Shown here: piece by piece, positions 34,441-42,283 of the stretch
How the letters are laid out: each line of letters starts with the position of its first letter
Numbering within the stretch: position 1 is the first letter of the stretch
Origin: Haemophilus haemolyticus_M
Lineage (GTDB): Bacteria > Pseudomonadota > Gammaproteobacteria > Enterobacterales > Pasteurellaceae
Assembly: GCF_003490935.1 (NCBI RefSeq)
Contig: NZ_QQGD01000003.1
Coordinates: forward strand, 1-64,000
Direction of reading: 5' to 3'
Length of the DNA stretch: 64,000 nucleotides
The notes under the pieces: model-generated
Database searches by the model: none
The model's input: the letters and a program-made list of their open reading frames with translations, nothing else
What the model was told of the DNA's origin: nothing
Program-made: the position numbers and the translations under genes

Positions 34441-35730
34441 TTATTTTTCGATAACTTCTAATCCGCCCATATATGGACGTAGTACTTCTGGCACGGTGAT
34501 TGAACCATCCGCATTTTGATAGTTTTCAAGCACTGCCACTAAAGTACGACCAACCGCTAAGCCAGAACCATTTAAGGTGTGCACTAAGCGGGTTTTCTTA
34601 TCACCTTTCGCTTTACAACGTGCTTGCATACGGCGAGCTTGGAAATCCCACATATTTGAGCAAGAAGAAATTTCGCGATAAGTATTTTGTGCAGGCACCC
34701 AAACTTCTAAGTCGTAAGTTTTACAAGAACCAAAGCCCATATCGCCTGTGCAAAGTAAAACTTTACGGTATGGTAAATTTAATAATTGCAATACTTTTTC
34801 CGCATGACCAGTTAATTCTTCGAGTGCTTCCATTGATTTATCTGGATCAACGATTTGTACCATTTCCACTTTATCAAATTGGTGCATACGAATTAAACCG
34901 CGAGTATCACGACCGTAAGAGCCTGCTTCAGAACGGAAACATGGCGTATGTGCGGTCATTTTTATTGGTAATTCTGCTTCATCAATAATCACGTCACGCA
35001 CTAAATTAGTGACGGGCACTTCTGCAGTTGGAATTAATGCGTAAGGTTGTTCACCTTCTAAGGCTAAAGTATGGAATAAATCTTCACCGAATTTTGGTAA
35101 TTGACCTGTTCCATAAAGCGTTGCGTGATTTACTAAATAAGGCACGTAGGTTTCCAAATAGCCGTGTTGTTCAGTATGAAGATCTAACATGAATTGCGCT
35201 AATGCACGGTGCATTTTAGCGATTTGACCTTTCATCACAGCGAAACGAGCACCAGCTAATTTAGCCCCTGCGGCAAAATCTAAGCCATTGGCGTCTTCGC
35301 CCAAAGTGACATGATCTTTCACTTCAAAATCAAATGTATGCGGAGTGCCCCAACGTAAGATTTCTTTATTTTCGGTGTCATCTTTGCCTAATGGCACTTC
35401 GTCTGCGGGGAGATTTGGAATACTTAATGCAATTTGATTGATTTCTGCAAGTACCGCATCTAATTGTGCTTTTGCTTCAGTCAATTGGTTGCCCATATTA
35501 TCCACTTCAGCCAATAATGGTTCGATATTTTCACCGCGTGCTTTCGCAGCACCAATAGCTTTTGAACGAGTATTACGTTCAGCTTGTAAATTTTCGGTAG
35601 TGACTTGTAAGTTCTTGCGTTGTTCTTCTAATGAGGTGAGTTTTTCTGTATCAAGAATAAAGTTACGTTTTACTTTTAATTTTTCTGCGACTTCCGCTAA
35701 ATTATTACGGAGCAAATTTGGATCGATCAT
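34441..35730 (-). CDS. serS: Seryl-tRNA synthetase
   Basis: Class II aminoacyl-tRNA synthetase that charges tRNA-Ser and tRNA-Sec. The N-terminal antiparallel coiled coil (about residues 30-100) binds the long variable arm; motif 2 is FRSEAGSYGRDTRGLIRMHQF and motif 3 GSGLAVGRTLVAVLEN. It is 429 residues. AAGGAA precedes the start at 35730. It faces selD convergently; the pairing of a Sec-charging enzyme with selD is probably coincidental. Confidence 0.97.
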   Translation of the reverse strand: MIDPNLLRNNLAEVAEKLKVKRNFILDTEKLTSLEEQRKNLQVTTENLQAERNTRSKAIGAAKARGENIEPLLAEVDNMGNQLTEAKAQLDAVLAEINQIALSIPNLPADEVPLGKDDTENKEILRWGTPHTFDFEVKDHVTLGEDANGLDFAAGAKLAGARFAVMKGQIAKMHRALAQFMLDLHTEQHGYLETYVPYLVNHATLYGTGQLPKFGEDLFHTLALEGEQPYALIPTAEVPVTNLVRDVIIDEAELPIKMTAHTPCFRSEAGSYGRDTRGLIRMHQFDKVEMVQIVDPDKSMEALEELTGHAEKVLQLLNLPYRKVLLCTGDMGFGSCKTYDLEVWVPAQNTYREISSCSNMWDFQARRMQARCKAKGDKKTRLVHTLNGSGLAVGRTLVAVLENYQNADGSITVPEVLRPYMGGLEVIEK

Positions 35731-35872
35731 AGAATTTCCTTACTTTTTTCGTTGAAATGAAAATAACTTTATTCTAGCGTGCTTTATTCAAATAAACCAG
35801 TTAAAAGCTGAGGGAAAAGCAAGATTCTGAAAATAAAGAAAAATACACCGCACTCAGACATTAAATAATGAA

Positions 35873-36148
35873 TTGATTACAAAATGGAAATCGTTATTTG
35901 AACAAGTGAAAAATGCAGCGGACGCTAAAATTGACGTTTCTTGGGAAAACAAATTGAAAATGATGCAATCTGTTCAACCGTTAGATAATAATTTGGTGGC
36001 ATTTCATTTTGTTCAACAGCCTAATCTTGTAATGGCAGAGAAACCTTATGTTATTTCAACGGGGATTGGTGCTGGCTTTGGAATTATTCTTAGTTTGTTA
36101 GCTATGTTGGTTTTAGGTGCAGGAAGAAATAAAAAAGCAAAAGAGTAA
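35873..36148 (+). pseudogene. Small membrane ORF, probable truncated remnant (Wzz-like C-terminus?)
   Basis: An open frame of 91 codons has no ATG until residue 29 and no ribosome binding site; it can only begin at TTG 35873. The reading has a polar helical first half, then QPLDNN, a QQPNLV...KP stretch, one strong membrane helix (ISTGIGAGFGIILSLLAMLVLG) and a basic tail. This resembles the C-terminal end of polysaccharide chain-length determinant (Wzz-type) proteins, which have a Pro-rich stretch then a final membrane helix. The N-terminal membrane helix and coiled coil expected of that family are absent. It is best read as a 5'-truncated remnant; a genuine small membrane protein is possible. 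Confidence 0.4.
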
Positions 36149-36268
36149 AGGATCATTTGAGAGAAATAAATTTTTGTGATCGTTGTCAAATTTTTAAGAT
36201 CGTCTTCTGTTTATTTGGGGCGAATGTAGTAAACTGAAACCAGTTAAAACCACTATAGGAGCAATGCT

Positions 36269-36487
36269 ATGTTTCCCGAATACCGAGAATTAATCACCAA
36301 ACTTAAAAGTAATGATGCTTATTTCGATCGTCTTTTTGAAAAGCATAACGAATTAGATCATGAAATTAAGAATATGCAGGAAAATATTCAGCTCGCCACT
36401 CATATGGAAATTGAGGCTTTGAAAAAAGAAAAATTACGGATTAAAGATGAGCTTTATGAATACCTCAAGAAAAAATCACAAGAATAG
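36269..36487 (+). CDS. ydcH: YdcH family protein (DUF465)
   Basis: A 72-residue charged helical protein matching the YdcH/DUF465 family: MFPEYRELITKLK start, LFEKHNELDHEI in the middle and LKKEKLRIKDELYEYL near the end. It should form an antiparallel helical hairpin. Function is unknown. ATAGGAGC precedes the ATG. It is a single gene with a strong terminator. Confidence 0.9.
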   Translation: MFPEYRELITKLKSNDAYFDRLFEKHNELDHEIKNMQENIQLATHMEIEALKKEKLRIKDELYEYLKKKSQE

Positions 36488-36490
36488 TAG

Positions 36491-36517
36491 AAAGCCGACA
36501 AATGTCGGCTTTTTTGT
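36491..36517 (+). terminator. Terminator of ydcH
   Basis: AAAGCCGAC (36491-36499) pairs with GTCGGCTTT (36504-36512), followed by a T run. Confidence 0.9.
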
Positions 36518-36531
36518 TGCACTGTTTTAGG

Positions 36532-37011
36532 TTACACAACAGGTTTTTGTCGATAAAACAATAGGCCCGGTAAAGCCAATCCAAATACTATTGCGCCTAG
36601 GATAAAACTGGTATTAATAAAGGAACTAATCATTTGTTCAAATAAAGCATCGGAAAAGCCGAAATGATGGATTTGTACCATTGAAATCATTGCTTTATAG
36701 GCATGAACACCGGGGATCATCGGGATAATTGCGGCAACGGTGAAGGCTTTGGGATGGGCTAAATAACGATGGGAAAGATGTACCCCTAAAAATCCAATCA
36801 CGCAAGTTGCAAAGAAGGTGGCAAATACAATAGGCATATCAATATGCAGTAATAATGTGCGTGTAACATGCCCAAGTGCGGCTAAAATTGCGCAATATTT
36901 TAAGGCCTTGGGCGGTACATTAAATACTAGAGCAAAGCCCACGGCTGGAATGGCGGCAAATAACATATCATCAAGTAATTTGAAGATAAATATTGTGATG
37001 TCTAATAACAT
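36532..37011 (-). CDS. yjjB: YjjB-type membrane subunit of threonine/serine (or succinate) exporter
   Basis: A 159-residue inner-membrane protein with about four or five hydrophobic segments, the small half of a split ThrE-type exporter. In E. coli YjjPB exports succinate; the wider ThrE family exports threonine and serine. It starts one base after the end of the yjjP-like gene, so the two form a coupled pair. The N-terminus is MLLDITIFIFKLLDD; PKAFTVAAIIPMIPGVHAYKAM is the family's conserved core. Confidence 0.87.
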   Translation of the reverse strand: MLLDITIFIFKLLDDMLFAAIPAVGFALVFNVPPKALKYCAILAALGHVTRTLLLHIDMPIVFATFFATCVIGFLGVHLSHRYLAHPKAFTVAAIIPMIPGVHAYKAMISMVQIHHFGFSDALFEQMISSFINTSFILGAIVFGLALPGLLFYRQKPVV

Positions 37012-37012
37012 T

Positions 37013-37783
37013 TTAATGCCCCCAAGTTGTAATATGTAATACGCTTAATGCGAATACAATGCCAAGACATGCGCCAAAAGTGAGAATAGTCGCAATCGTC
37101 CAACGGCCTAATCCCATATTGACGTAACCTTTTAATATATCCGCCAAAGAATTAATCAGAGGAAACCCCGGCACAAGTAATAACACACTAGATGCTAAAG
37201 CAATTTGAGGATCGTTACCTAAGTTATATTTTAAGCTCACGCCAGAAATCAGCGAGGCGACAAAAGAGGTGATGGAAAAGACGATAAGGGGATTATAGTG
37301 CCGTTTAGAAAATTCTTGTCGCACAAACATGGCAATGGCTGCCGCCACAAAGGTGATGCCACAAATCACCCAGTCTCCACCAGATAAATGGGCGAACGCC
37401 GCACAAGATAAGCCTATCATGAATACAACTAACCATCGGTTATATTTAAGCGGTTTTAATTGATCCAGTTTTCTTTGTGCGATTTCTAAGTCATACAAAT
37501 GATGTTCAACAGCAATCACAATGCGCTGAACATCAGTGACCATTTGCATATTAATGCCTTTATCCGTATTTTTTCTTGCGGTGGTAATGCAATGATTATC
37601 GGATAAGGTCGTCAGCACCACCGCATTTGCCGTAAGCGCACATTCTACACTTTCTACGCCAAGTGCTATGCCTAAACGCTGTGCCATTTGCACCACCACG
37701 GTACTTTCTGCCCCATGTTGTAACAAGAGCAGTGCCGTTTGTACGCACACGCGAGTCACCGCCCGTTGATATTCGTGCTCCAT
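37013..37783 (-). CDS. yjjP: YjjP-type subunit of threonine/serine (or succinate) exporter
   Basis: The larger half of a split ThrE-type exporter, 256 residues. A cytosolic N-terminal domain of the DUF1212 type (QRAVTRVCVQTALLLLQHGAEST...) is followed by five hydrophobic segments. I use the ATG at 37783, which has GAAAGAT upstream; a longer frame to 37891 runs through the uptake-signal terminator of the next gene. It is followed directly by yjjB. Confidence 0.87.
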   Translation of the reverse strand: MEHEYQRAVTRVCVQTALLLLQHGAESTVVVQMAQRLGIALGVESVECALTANAVVLTTLSDNHCITTARKNTDKGINMQMVTDVQRIVIAVEHHLYDLEIAQRKLDQLKPLKYNRWLVVFMIGLSCAAFAHLSGGDWVICGITFVAAAIAMFVRQEFSKRHYNPLIVFSITSFVASLISGVSLKYNLGNDPQIALASSVLLLVPGFPLINSLADILKGYVNMGLGRWTIATILTFGACLGIVFALSVLHITTWGH

Positions 37784-37853
37784 ATCTTTCTTCTCTATCA
37801 AAATATACCTATAAATAATTATAAAAATGTTTTCTGAAAAATGCTCAAAAAAA

Positions 37854-37889
37854 GAACCGCACTTATGATCCAAGTCAAAAGTGCGGTTC
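37854..37889 (-). terminator. Inverted uptake-signal terminator of yfjD
   Basis: GAACCGCACTT (37854-37864) pairs with AAGTGCGGTTC (37879-37889); on the minus strand the stem is followed by seven T. Confidence 0.88.
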
Positions 37890-37910
37890 AATTTGTCTGA
37901 GTTTTTATGA

Positions 37911-39173
37911 TTAAAGTTTGACGACTTTCGCTTGTTTAATCATATTATCGCCCACTTCAAGAATGGTAATTTGCAAGCCATCAATTTCGCAAACCGTGCC
38001 TTCATCGGGAATTTCTTCTAAGTGTTCGAGGATTAAACCATTAAACGTGCGGGCATCTTCGGTATCCAATTCCCAGTTAAACATTTTGTTGAGATCGCGT
38101 AGGTTGGCAGAGCCATCGATAATCATGGAACCATCGGATTGTTGAGTTACTTCCTCATCTATGCTTGGGGCAGTGGAAGTGGTAAAATCACCAACGATTT
38201 CTTCCAAAATATCTTCCAACGTCACAAGGCCTTTAATATCACCGTATTCGTCCACCACTAAGCCAATGCGTTCTTTATTTGCACGGAAATTCGCAAGTTG
38301 CGTTTTTAATGGCGTGCTTTCAGGAATGAAATACACTTCATCCGCGGCACGAATTAAGGTTTCTTTGGTAAATTCATTTTTTTCAAGCAGTAAGCGGAAT
38401 GCTTCACGCACGCGCAAAATGCCAAGCACTTGTTCATCAAGGCTGCCTTTGTAAAGCACCACGCGGTTATGTGCCGCATGATTGAGCTGGCGCATAATGG
38501 CTTTCCAGTCATCATCAATATCAATGCCGCCAATTTCGTTGCGTGGAACCATAATGTCATCAACGGTTACTGTTTCCATATCTAAAATAGAAAGCAACAT
38601 TTGTGGATGTTGTTCATCAGGTGTGGCTTCGCCTGCTTCTGATACGATACTACGAAGTTCCTCACGGCTAATTACTTGTTTTTGCATATCGGGTTTTAGC
38701 CCGACCAGATGCATTAATGATTTGGTAAAAATATTCATCAGCCAAACTAGTGGATAGAAGATTTTAAGTAATACCGTCAAAATATGGCTGGACACAAAAC
38801 CGACTTTTTCCGCGTGCATTGCAGCCACAGTTTTGGGGAAAATTTCAGAAAAGACAAGCATCACGAAAGTGAGCAAACCCGTTGCAATCGCCACGCCTGC
38901 ATCACCGTATAAACGCATACCAATCATGGTCGCAATCGCCGATGCGCTGATATTCACAAGGTTATTAAAAATAAGAATAAAGCTTAACAAGGTATCTGGC
39001 TTTTCTAGCAGTTTTTCTGCTTTTTGTGCGCCTTTATTGCCTTGTTCGGATAGAAAACGAAGACGATATTTATTGAGAGAGAGTAGTCCGGTTTCTGAGC
39101 CGGAAAAATAGGCAGATAGCACTAAACAGATAATGAGAATAATAAATAAAGTACTAAGGGGAATACTGTCCAA
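37911..39173 (-). CDS. yfjD: CNNM/CorC-HlyC family membrane protein (YfjD)
   Basis: Inner-membrane protein of the CNNM/CorB type, linked to magnesium or cobalt efflux. It has an N-terminal DUF21 domain with SGSETGLLSLNKYRLR and four membrane segments, then a CBS pair (TVDDIMVPRNEIGGIDIDDDW and VDEYGDIKGLVTLEDILEEIVGDF), then a C-terminal CorC_HlyC domain ending DNMIKQAKV. The likely start is TTG at 39173, with AAGGA seven bases upstream, aligning with the E. coli YfjD N-terminus and giving 420 residues; a TTG at 39203 is also in frame. It is divergent from ffh, the usual gene neighbour in enteric bacteria. Confidence 0.93.
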   Translation of the reverse strand: MDSIPLSTLFIILIICLVLSAYFSGSETGLLSLNKYRLRFLSEQGNKGAQKAEKLLEKPDTLLSFILIFNNLVNISASAIATMIGMRLYGDAGVAIATGLLTFVMLVFSEIFPKTVAAMHAEKVGFVSSHILTVLLKIFYPLVWLMNIFTKSLMHLVGLKPDMQKQVISREELRSIVSEAGEATPDEQHPQMLLSILDMETVTVDDIMVPRNEIGGIDIDDDWKAIMRQLNHAAHNRVVLYKGSLDEQVLGILRVREAFRLLLEKNEFTKETLIRAADEVYFIPESTPLKTQLANFRANKERIGLVVDEYGDIKGLVTLEDILEEIVGDFTTSTAPSIDEEVTQQSDGSMIIDGSANLRDLNKMFNWELDTEDARTFNGLILEHLEEIPDEGTVCEIDGLQITILEVGDNMIKQAKVVKL

Positions 39174-39201
39174 GGGAAAATCCTTTTGTTCGTTAATCAA
39201 C

Positions 39202-39232
39202 AAAAAGTGCGGTCATTTTTCACCGCACTTTT
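39202..39232. repeat. Inverted uptake-signal pair between divergent yfjD and ffh
   Basis: AAAAAGTGCGGT (from 39202) and ACCGCACTTTT (to 39232) form a hairpin with an 8-base loop. Unlike most inverted uptake pairs in this window it is not at the end of a gene but just upstream of two divergent genes. Confidence 0.8.
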
Positions 39233-39411
39233 TACCTGTTATTTGATTTTGCTAAATCAAATGGCTACTGAAATAGCCAAGAGTGGGCAGAATGATACCT
39301 GAAATTGGCTAAATAATCATTCTTTTTCCTTATCTCCTATGCTTTCTTCATGAAATTGCCTACTCAAAAAGCCATTTTCATTTGAAATGATGAAAAACGC
39401 CTAAATTTCGG

Positions 39412-39417
39412 TATAAT
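39412..39417 (+). promoter_or_regulatory. -10 element of the ffh promoter
   Basis: A perfect TATAAT lies 37 bases before the ffh start codon. The -35 at 17 bases (GATGAA) is weak. Confidence 0.55.
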
Positions 39418-39453
39418 CAGCGCAATTTTTTAAGAAAAACAGGATTGTTAGCC

Positions 39454-40842
39454 ATGTTTGAGAATTTATCGGATCGCCTTTCCAAAACTTTACGTAATAT
39501 CACAGGAAAAGGCCGTTTAACGGAAGATAATATTAAAGAAACCTTACGCGAAGTGCGTATGGCATTACTTGAAGCAGATGTTGCTTTACCTGTGGTGCGT
39601 GAGTTTATCGCAAAAGTAAAAGAAAGCGCGCTTGGGGAAGAAGTCAATAAAAGTTTAACGCCGGGGCAAGAGTTCTTAAAAATCGTTCAGCGTGAGCTTG
39701 AAAAAGCCATGGGCGAAGCGAATGAGAGTTTAAATCTTGCAACTCAACCACCAGCAGTTATCTTAATGGCGGGTTTACAAGGTGCAGGTAAAACCACCAG
39801 TGTGGGTAAATTGGCAAAATTCTTGCGTGAACGCCATAAAAAGAAAGTGTTAGTGGTGTCTGCCGACGTATATCGTCCTGCTGCGATTAAGCAACTTGAA
39901 ACCTTGGCTCAATCCGTTGGCGTGGATTTTTTCCCATCGGATGTTAAACAAAATCCAGTTGATATTGCTAAATCGGCGCTTGCTGATGCAAAACTGAAAT
40001 TCTACGATGTGTTGATTGTGGATACGGCGGGTCGCTTACACGTTGATACAGCGATGATGGACGAAATAAAGCAAGTCCATGCAGCATTAAACCCAATCGA
40101 AACCCTTTTCACCGTAGATGCGATGACTGGTCAAGATGCGGCCAATACGGCAAAAGCCTTTAATGAAGCATTGCCGCTTACGGGGGTTATTTTGACGAAA
40201 GTGGACGGTGATGCGCGCGGTGGTGCGGCATTATCAATTCGTCAAATCACAGGTAAACCAATTAAATTCTTGGGTGTGGGTGAGAAAACAGAAGCGCTTG
40301 AGCCTTTCCATCCTGATCGTGTTGCTTCCCGTATTTTGGGCATGGGCGATGTGCTTTCCCTTATCGAAGATCTTGAACGTTCTGTAGACCGTGAAAAAGC
40401 AGAAAAAATGGCGCAGAAATTCAAGAAAGGAGATGATTTCACTTTAGATGATTTCCGCGAGCAGCTTATTGAGATGAAAAAAATGGGCGGCATGATGTCT
40501 ATGCTTGAGAAATTACCGGGTGCAAAAAATTTGCCTGATCATGTTAAAAATCAAGTAGATGACAAAATGTTTATCAAAATGGAAGCGATCATTAACTCCA
40601 TGACCTTAAAAGAACGTGCAAACCCAGATATTATCAAAGGATCTCGCCGTCGTCGTATTGCATTAGGCTCTGGCACTCAAGTGCAAGATGTCAATAAATT
40701 ACTTAAACAATTCGATGAAATGCAACGTATGATGAAGAAAATGCGTAAAGGCGGTATGGCTAAAATGATGCGTGGAATGCAAGGCTTAATGGGCGGTGGC
40801 TTAGGCGGTCTTGGCGATTTAGGCGGAATGTTTAAACGATAA
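39454..40842 (+). CDS. ffh: Signal recognition particle protein Ffh
   Basis: GTPase that, with 4.5S RNA, targets nascent inner-membrane proteins to FtsY. N and G domains carry the P-loop GLQGAGKTT, DTAGRLHVD and TKVDGDARGG; the M domain is methionine-rich and ends in a GGLGGLGDLGGM tail. It is 462 residues from the ATG at 39454, which has AGGA nine bases upstream; a TTG at 39445 is in frame but overlaps that site. It ends in an inverted uptake-signal terminator. Confidence 0.97.
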   Translation: MFENLSDRLSKTLRNITGKGRLTEDNIKETLREVRMALLEADVALPVVREFIAKVKESALGEEVNKSLTPGQEFLKIVQRELEKAMGEANESLNLATQPPAVILMAGLQGAGKTTSVGKLAKFLRERHKKKVLVVSADVYRPAAIKQLETLAQSVGVDFFPSDVKQNPVDIAKSALADAKLKFYDVLIVDTAGRLHVDTAMMDEIKQVHAALNPIETLFTVDAMTGQDAANTAKAFNEALPLTGVILTKVDGDARGGAALSIRQITGKPIKFLGVGEKTEALEPFHPDRVASRILGMGDVLSLIEDLERSVDREKAEKMAQKFKKGDDFTLDDFREQLIEMKKMGGMMSMLEKLPGAKNLPDHVKNQVDDKMFIKMEAIINSMTLKERANPDIIKGSRRRRIALGSGTQVQDVNKLLKQFDEMQRMMKKMRKGGMAKMMRGMQGLMGGGLGGLGDLGGMFKR

Positions 40843-40853
40843 TTTCAGAAGAT

Positions 40854-40895
40854 AAAAGTGCGGTTAAAAAAGAGATATTTTTAACCGCACTTTTG
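40854..40895. terminator. Inverted uptake-signal terminator between ffh and the Nif3-like gene
   Basis: A 17-bp perfect stem, 40854-40870 with 40878-40894, with A and T runs at the feet, between convergent genes. Confidence 0.9.
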
Positions 40896-40899
40896 TATT

Positions 40900-41655
40900 T
40901 TACGCTGGATTATCTATATCTTTAAATTCTACATCAAAGCCATATTCTTTCGCCAACCATTCACCTAATGCCTTGATGCCATATCGTTCTGTTGCGTGAT
41001 GGCCGGCAGAGAAGAAATGTAATCCTTGCTCACGGGCAGAATGAATTGTTTGTTCTGACACTTCACCAGTAATAAATGCGTCGCAGCCTTGTTCTGCAGC
41101 AAGATCAATATAACCTTGTCCGCCACCGGTACAGATGCCAATTTTTCGGATTAAGTGCGGTCCGTTTTCAATGCAAATTAATGGTTTTCGATTTAACACT
41201 TTTTCTATTTTTTCTGCAAAGTCTTTACCTGTAATAGGTTCTTTTAATTCGCCCCAAACAGGGATACTCACGGAGCCTTTTTCTAATGGTTGTAAATTTT
41301 CAATGTCGAGCAGTTTGGCTAATTGTGCATTGTTGCCTAATTCTGGGTGCACATCTAATGGCAAATGATAGCCATATAAATTAATGTCGTTCACTAAAAG
41401 GGCTTTAATTCGCTTGCCTTTCATTCCTCGAATACAAGGGTTTTCACTTTTCCAAAAATAGCCATGATGAACCAAAATCGCATCGGCGTTTTGACTGATT
41501 GCGTAATCAATTAGAGCCTGACTCGCCGTTACGCCAGTAATGATTTTTTTGATTTCTGTTTTACCTTCGACTTGTAAGCCGTTGGGCGCATAGTCATTGA
41601 TTTTATCGGAAGAAAGTTTTTGATTAATGAGTTGTTCAAGTTCGAGATTATTCAT
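40900..41655 (-). CDS. Nif3-like dinuclear metal center protein (YbgI/DUF34 family)
   Basis: A 251-residue cytosolic protein of the NIF3/YbgI family, often listed as GTP cyclohydrolase 1 type 2 homologue. Metal-ligand histidines appear in AILVHHGYFWK and in the C-terminal FSAGHHATERYG; YDxHxPLDVHPELGNNAQLA lies between. Biochemical function remains unsettled for the family. I take the ATG at 41655; a longer frame to TTG 41745 runs straight through a hairpin and T run in the leader and is unlikely to be all coding. The leader may contain an attenuator or separate sRNA. Confidence 0.9.
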   Translation of the reverse strand: MNNLELEQLINQKLSSDKINDYAPNGLQVEGKTEIKKIITGVTASQALIDYAISQNADAILVHHGYFWKSENPCIRGMKGKRIKALLVNDINLYGYHLPLDVHPELGNNAQLAKLLDIENLQPLEKGSVSIPVWGELKEPITGKDFAEKIEKVLNRKPLICIENGPHLIRKIGICTGGGQGYIDLAAEQGCDAFITGEVSEQTIHSAREQGLHFFSAGHHATERYGIKALGEWLAKEYGFDVEFKDIDNPA

Positions 41656-41700
41656 AATTGATCGTTGATTGGAAACAGGTGAGATATGGTACAAAATTCC

Positions 41701-41784
41701 AAAAAAAATGACTAGTGCGAAGGAGTGGGGGAATGCACTAGCCAAGTTTCATTACTATTAAATTACTATCTAGTATCTAAAACA
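41701..41784 (-). ncRNA. Candidate ~85-nt small RNA or attenuated leader upstream of the Nif3-like gene
   Basis: On the minus strand a promoter with a perfect TATAAT (41791-41796) and TTGATC (41813-41818), 16 bases apart, predicts a start near 41784. After an AU-rich unstructured segment comes a hairpin CTAGTGC/GCACTAG (41712-41718 with 41735-41741), then CA and eight T (41701-41708), an intrinsic terminator. The 16-base loop is C-rich on the RNA (ATTCCCCCACTCCTTC), which could pair with Shine-Dalgarno sequences. It ends 46 bases before the Nif3-like start codon, so it is either an independent sRNA or an attenuator. I do not recognise the family. Confidence 0.5.
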
Positions 41785-41790
41785 GGATTC

Positions 41791-41818
41791 ATTATATACA
41801 TAAATTTATAGCGATCAA
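41791..41818 (-). promoter_or_regulatory. Sigma-70 promoter for the leader RNA
   Basis: TTGATC and TATAAT on the minus strand with a 16-base spacer. Confidence 0.6.
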
Positions 41819-41825
41819 GGGGAAA

Positions 41826-41877
41826 TAAGAAATTTTTTATTTTATTTAAAGTGCGGTTTAAATTTCTTACGTTTTTT
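41826..41877 (+). repeat. Hairpin with an uptake signal in its loop and a T run
   Basis: TAAGAAATTT (41826-41835) and AAATTTCTTA (41860-41869) pair; the loop includes AAGTGCGGT and the 3' side is CGTTTTTT. It resembles a plus-strand terminator, yet no plus-strand gene lies upstream. Confidence 0.5.
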
Positions 41878-41968
41878 AATAGTTCAATAAGTCAAATTTG
41901 TCAGTAAAGAAGGGAAGCTTGGCTTTGGTGAGAGGTGTTAATGATTGCAAGGAAAGCAAAATATTTCG

Positions 41969-41996
41969 TTGGGATGTGGCATCGTTGTGCTACAAT
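41969..41996 (+). promoter_or_regulatory. Promoter of the small lipoprotein gene
   Basis: TTGGGA (41969-41974), 16-base spacer, and TACAAT (41991-41996) preceded by TGC, an extended -10. Confidence 0.6.
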
Positions 41997-42031
41997 TCGC
42001 AGGTTTTTTAATTTAGCAAAAAGGTTTACTT

Positions 42032-42175
42032 ATGAAAAAATGGTTATTCATTATCGCTGGGGCATTGATTATTACAGCTTGTGCAAATAAAGATGTGTAT
42101 TTTAACGGCGCAGAAGGTTCTCATTCAGGTGTTAAATTTGATAAAGATTCTCGCCAATGGGGATTGAATCAATAA
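42032..42175 (+). CDS. Small lipoprotein, 47 residues
   Basis: ATG at 42032 opens a 47-codon frame: Met-Lys-Lys, a hydrophobic segment, then the lipobox ITAC with Cys17, giving a mature lipopeptide of 31 residues (CANKDVYFNGAEG...RQWGLNQ). AAAGG precedes the start, an extended -10 promoter lies upstream and a strong terminator downstream, so it is a complete one-gene unit. The mature part is polar with no membrane helix. It is likely anchored in a membrane facing the periplasm. I know no named function. Because it is short it may be missed by gene callers. Confidence 0.85.
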   Translation: MKKWLFIIAGALIITACANKDVYFNGAEGSHSGVKFDKDSRQWGLNQ

Positions 42176-42193
42176 AAAAGTGCGGTTATAAAG

Positions 42194-42230
42194 AAGCCTA
42201 TCTTACAGAATTGTAGATAGGCTTTATTGT
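42194..42230 (+). terminator. Terminator of the small lipoprotein gene
   Basis: AAGCCTATCT (42194-42203) pairs with AGATAGGCTT (42215-42224) and is followed by a T-rich tract. Confidence 0.85.
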
Positions 42231-42283
42231 TTATATTCTTTAGTTTTCGCCCTTATTGAGGTTATTAATAAAATTTCATAGTT

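Noticed and set aside
41656..41745. N-terminal extension of the Nif3-like protein from TTG 41745
   Set aside because: The stretch is a hairpin plus eight T with a rare start codon; family members begin near MNNLELEQL.
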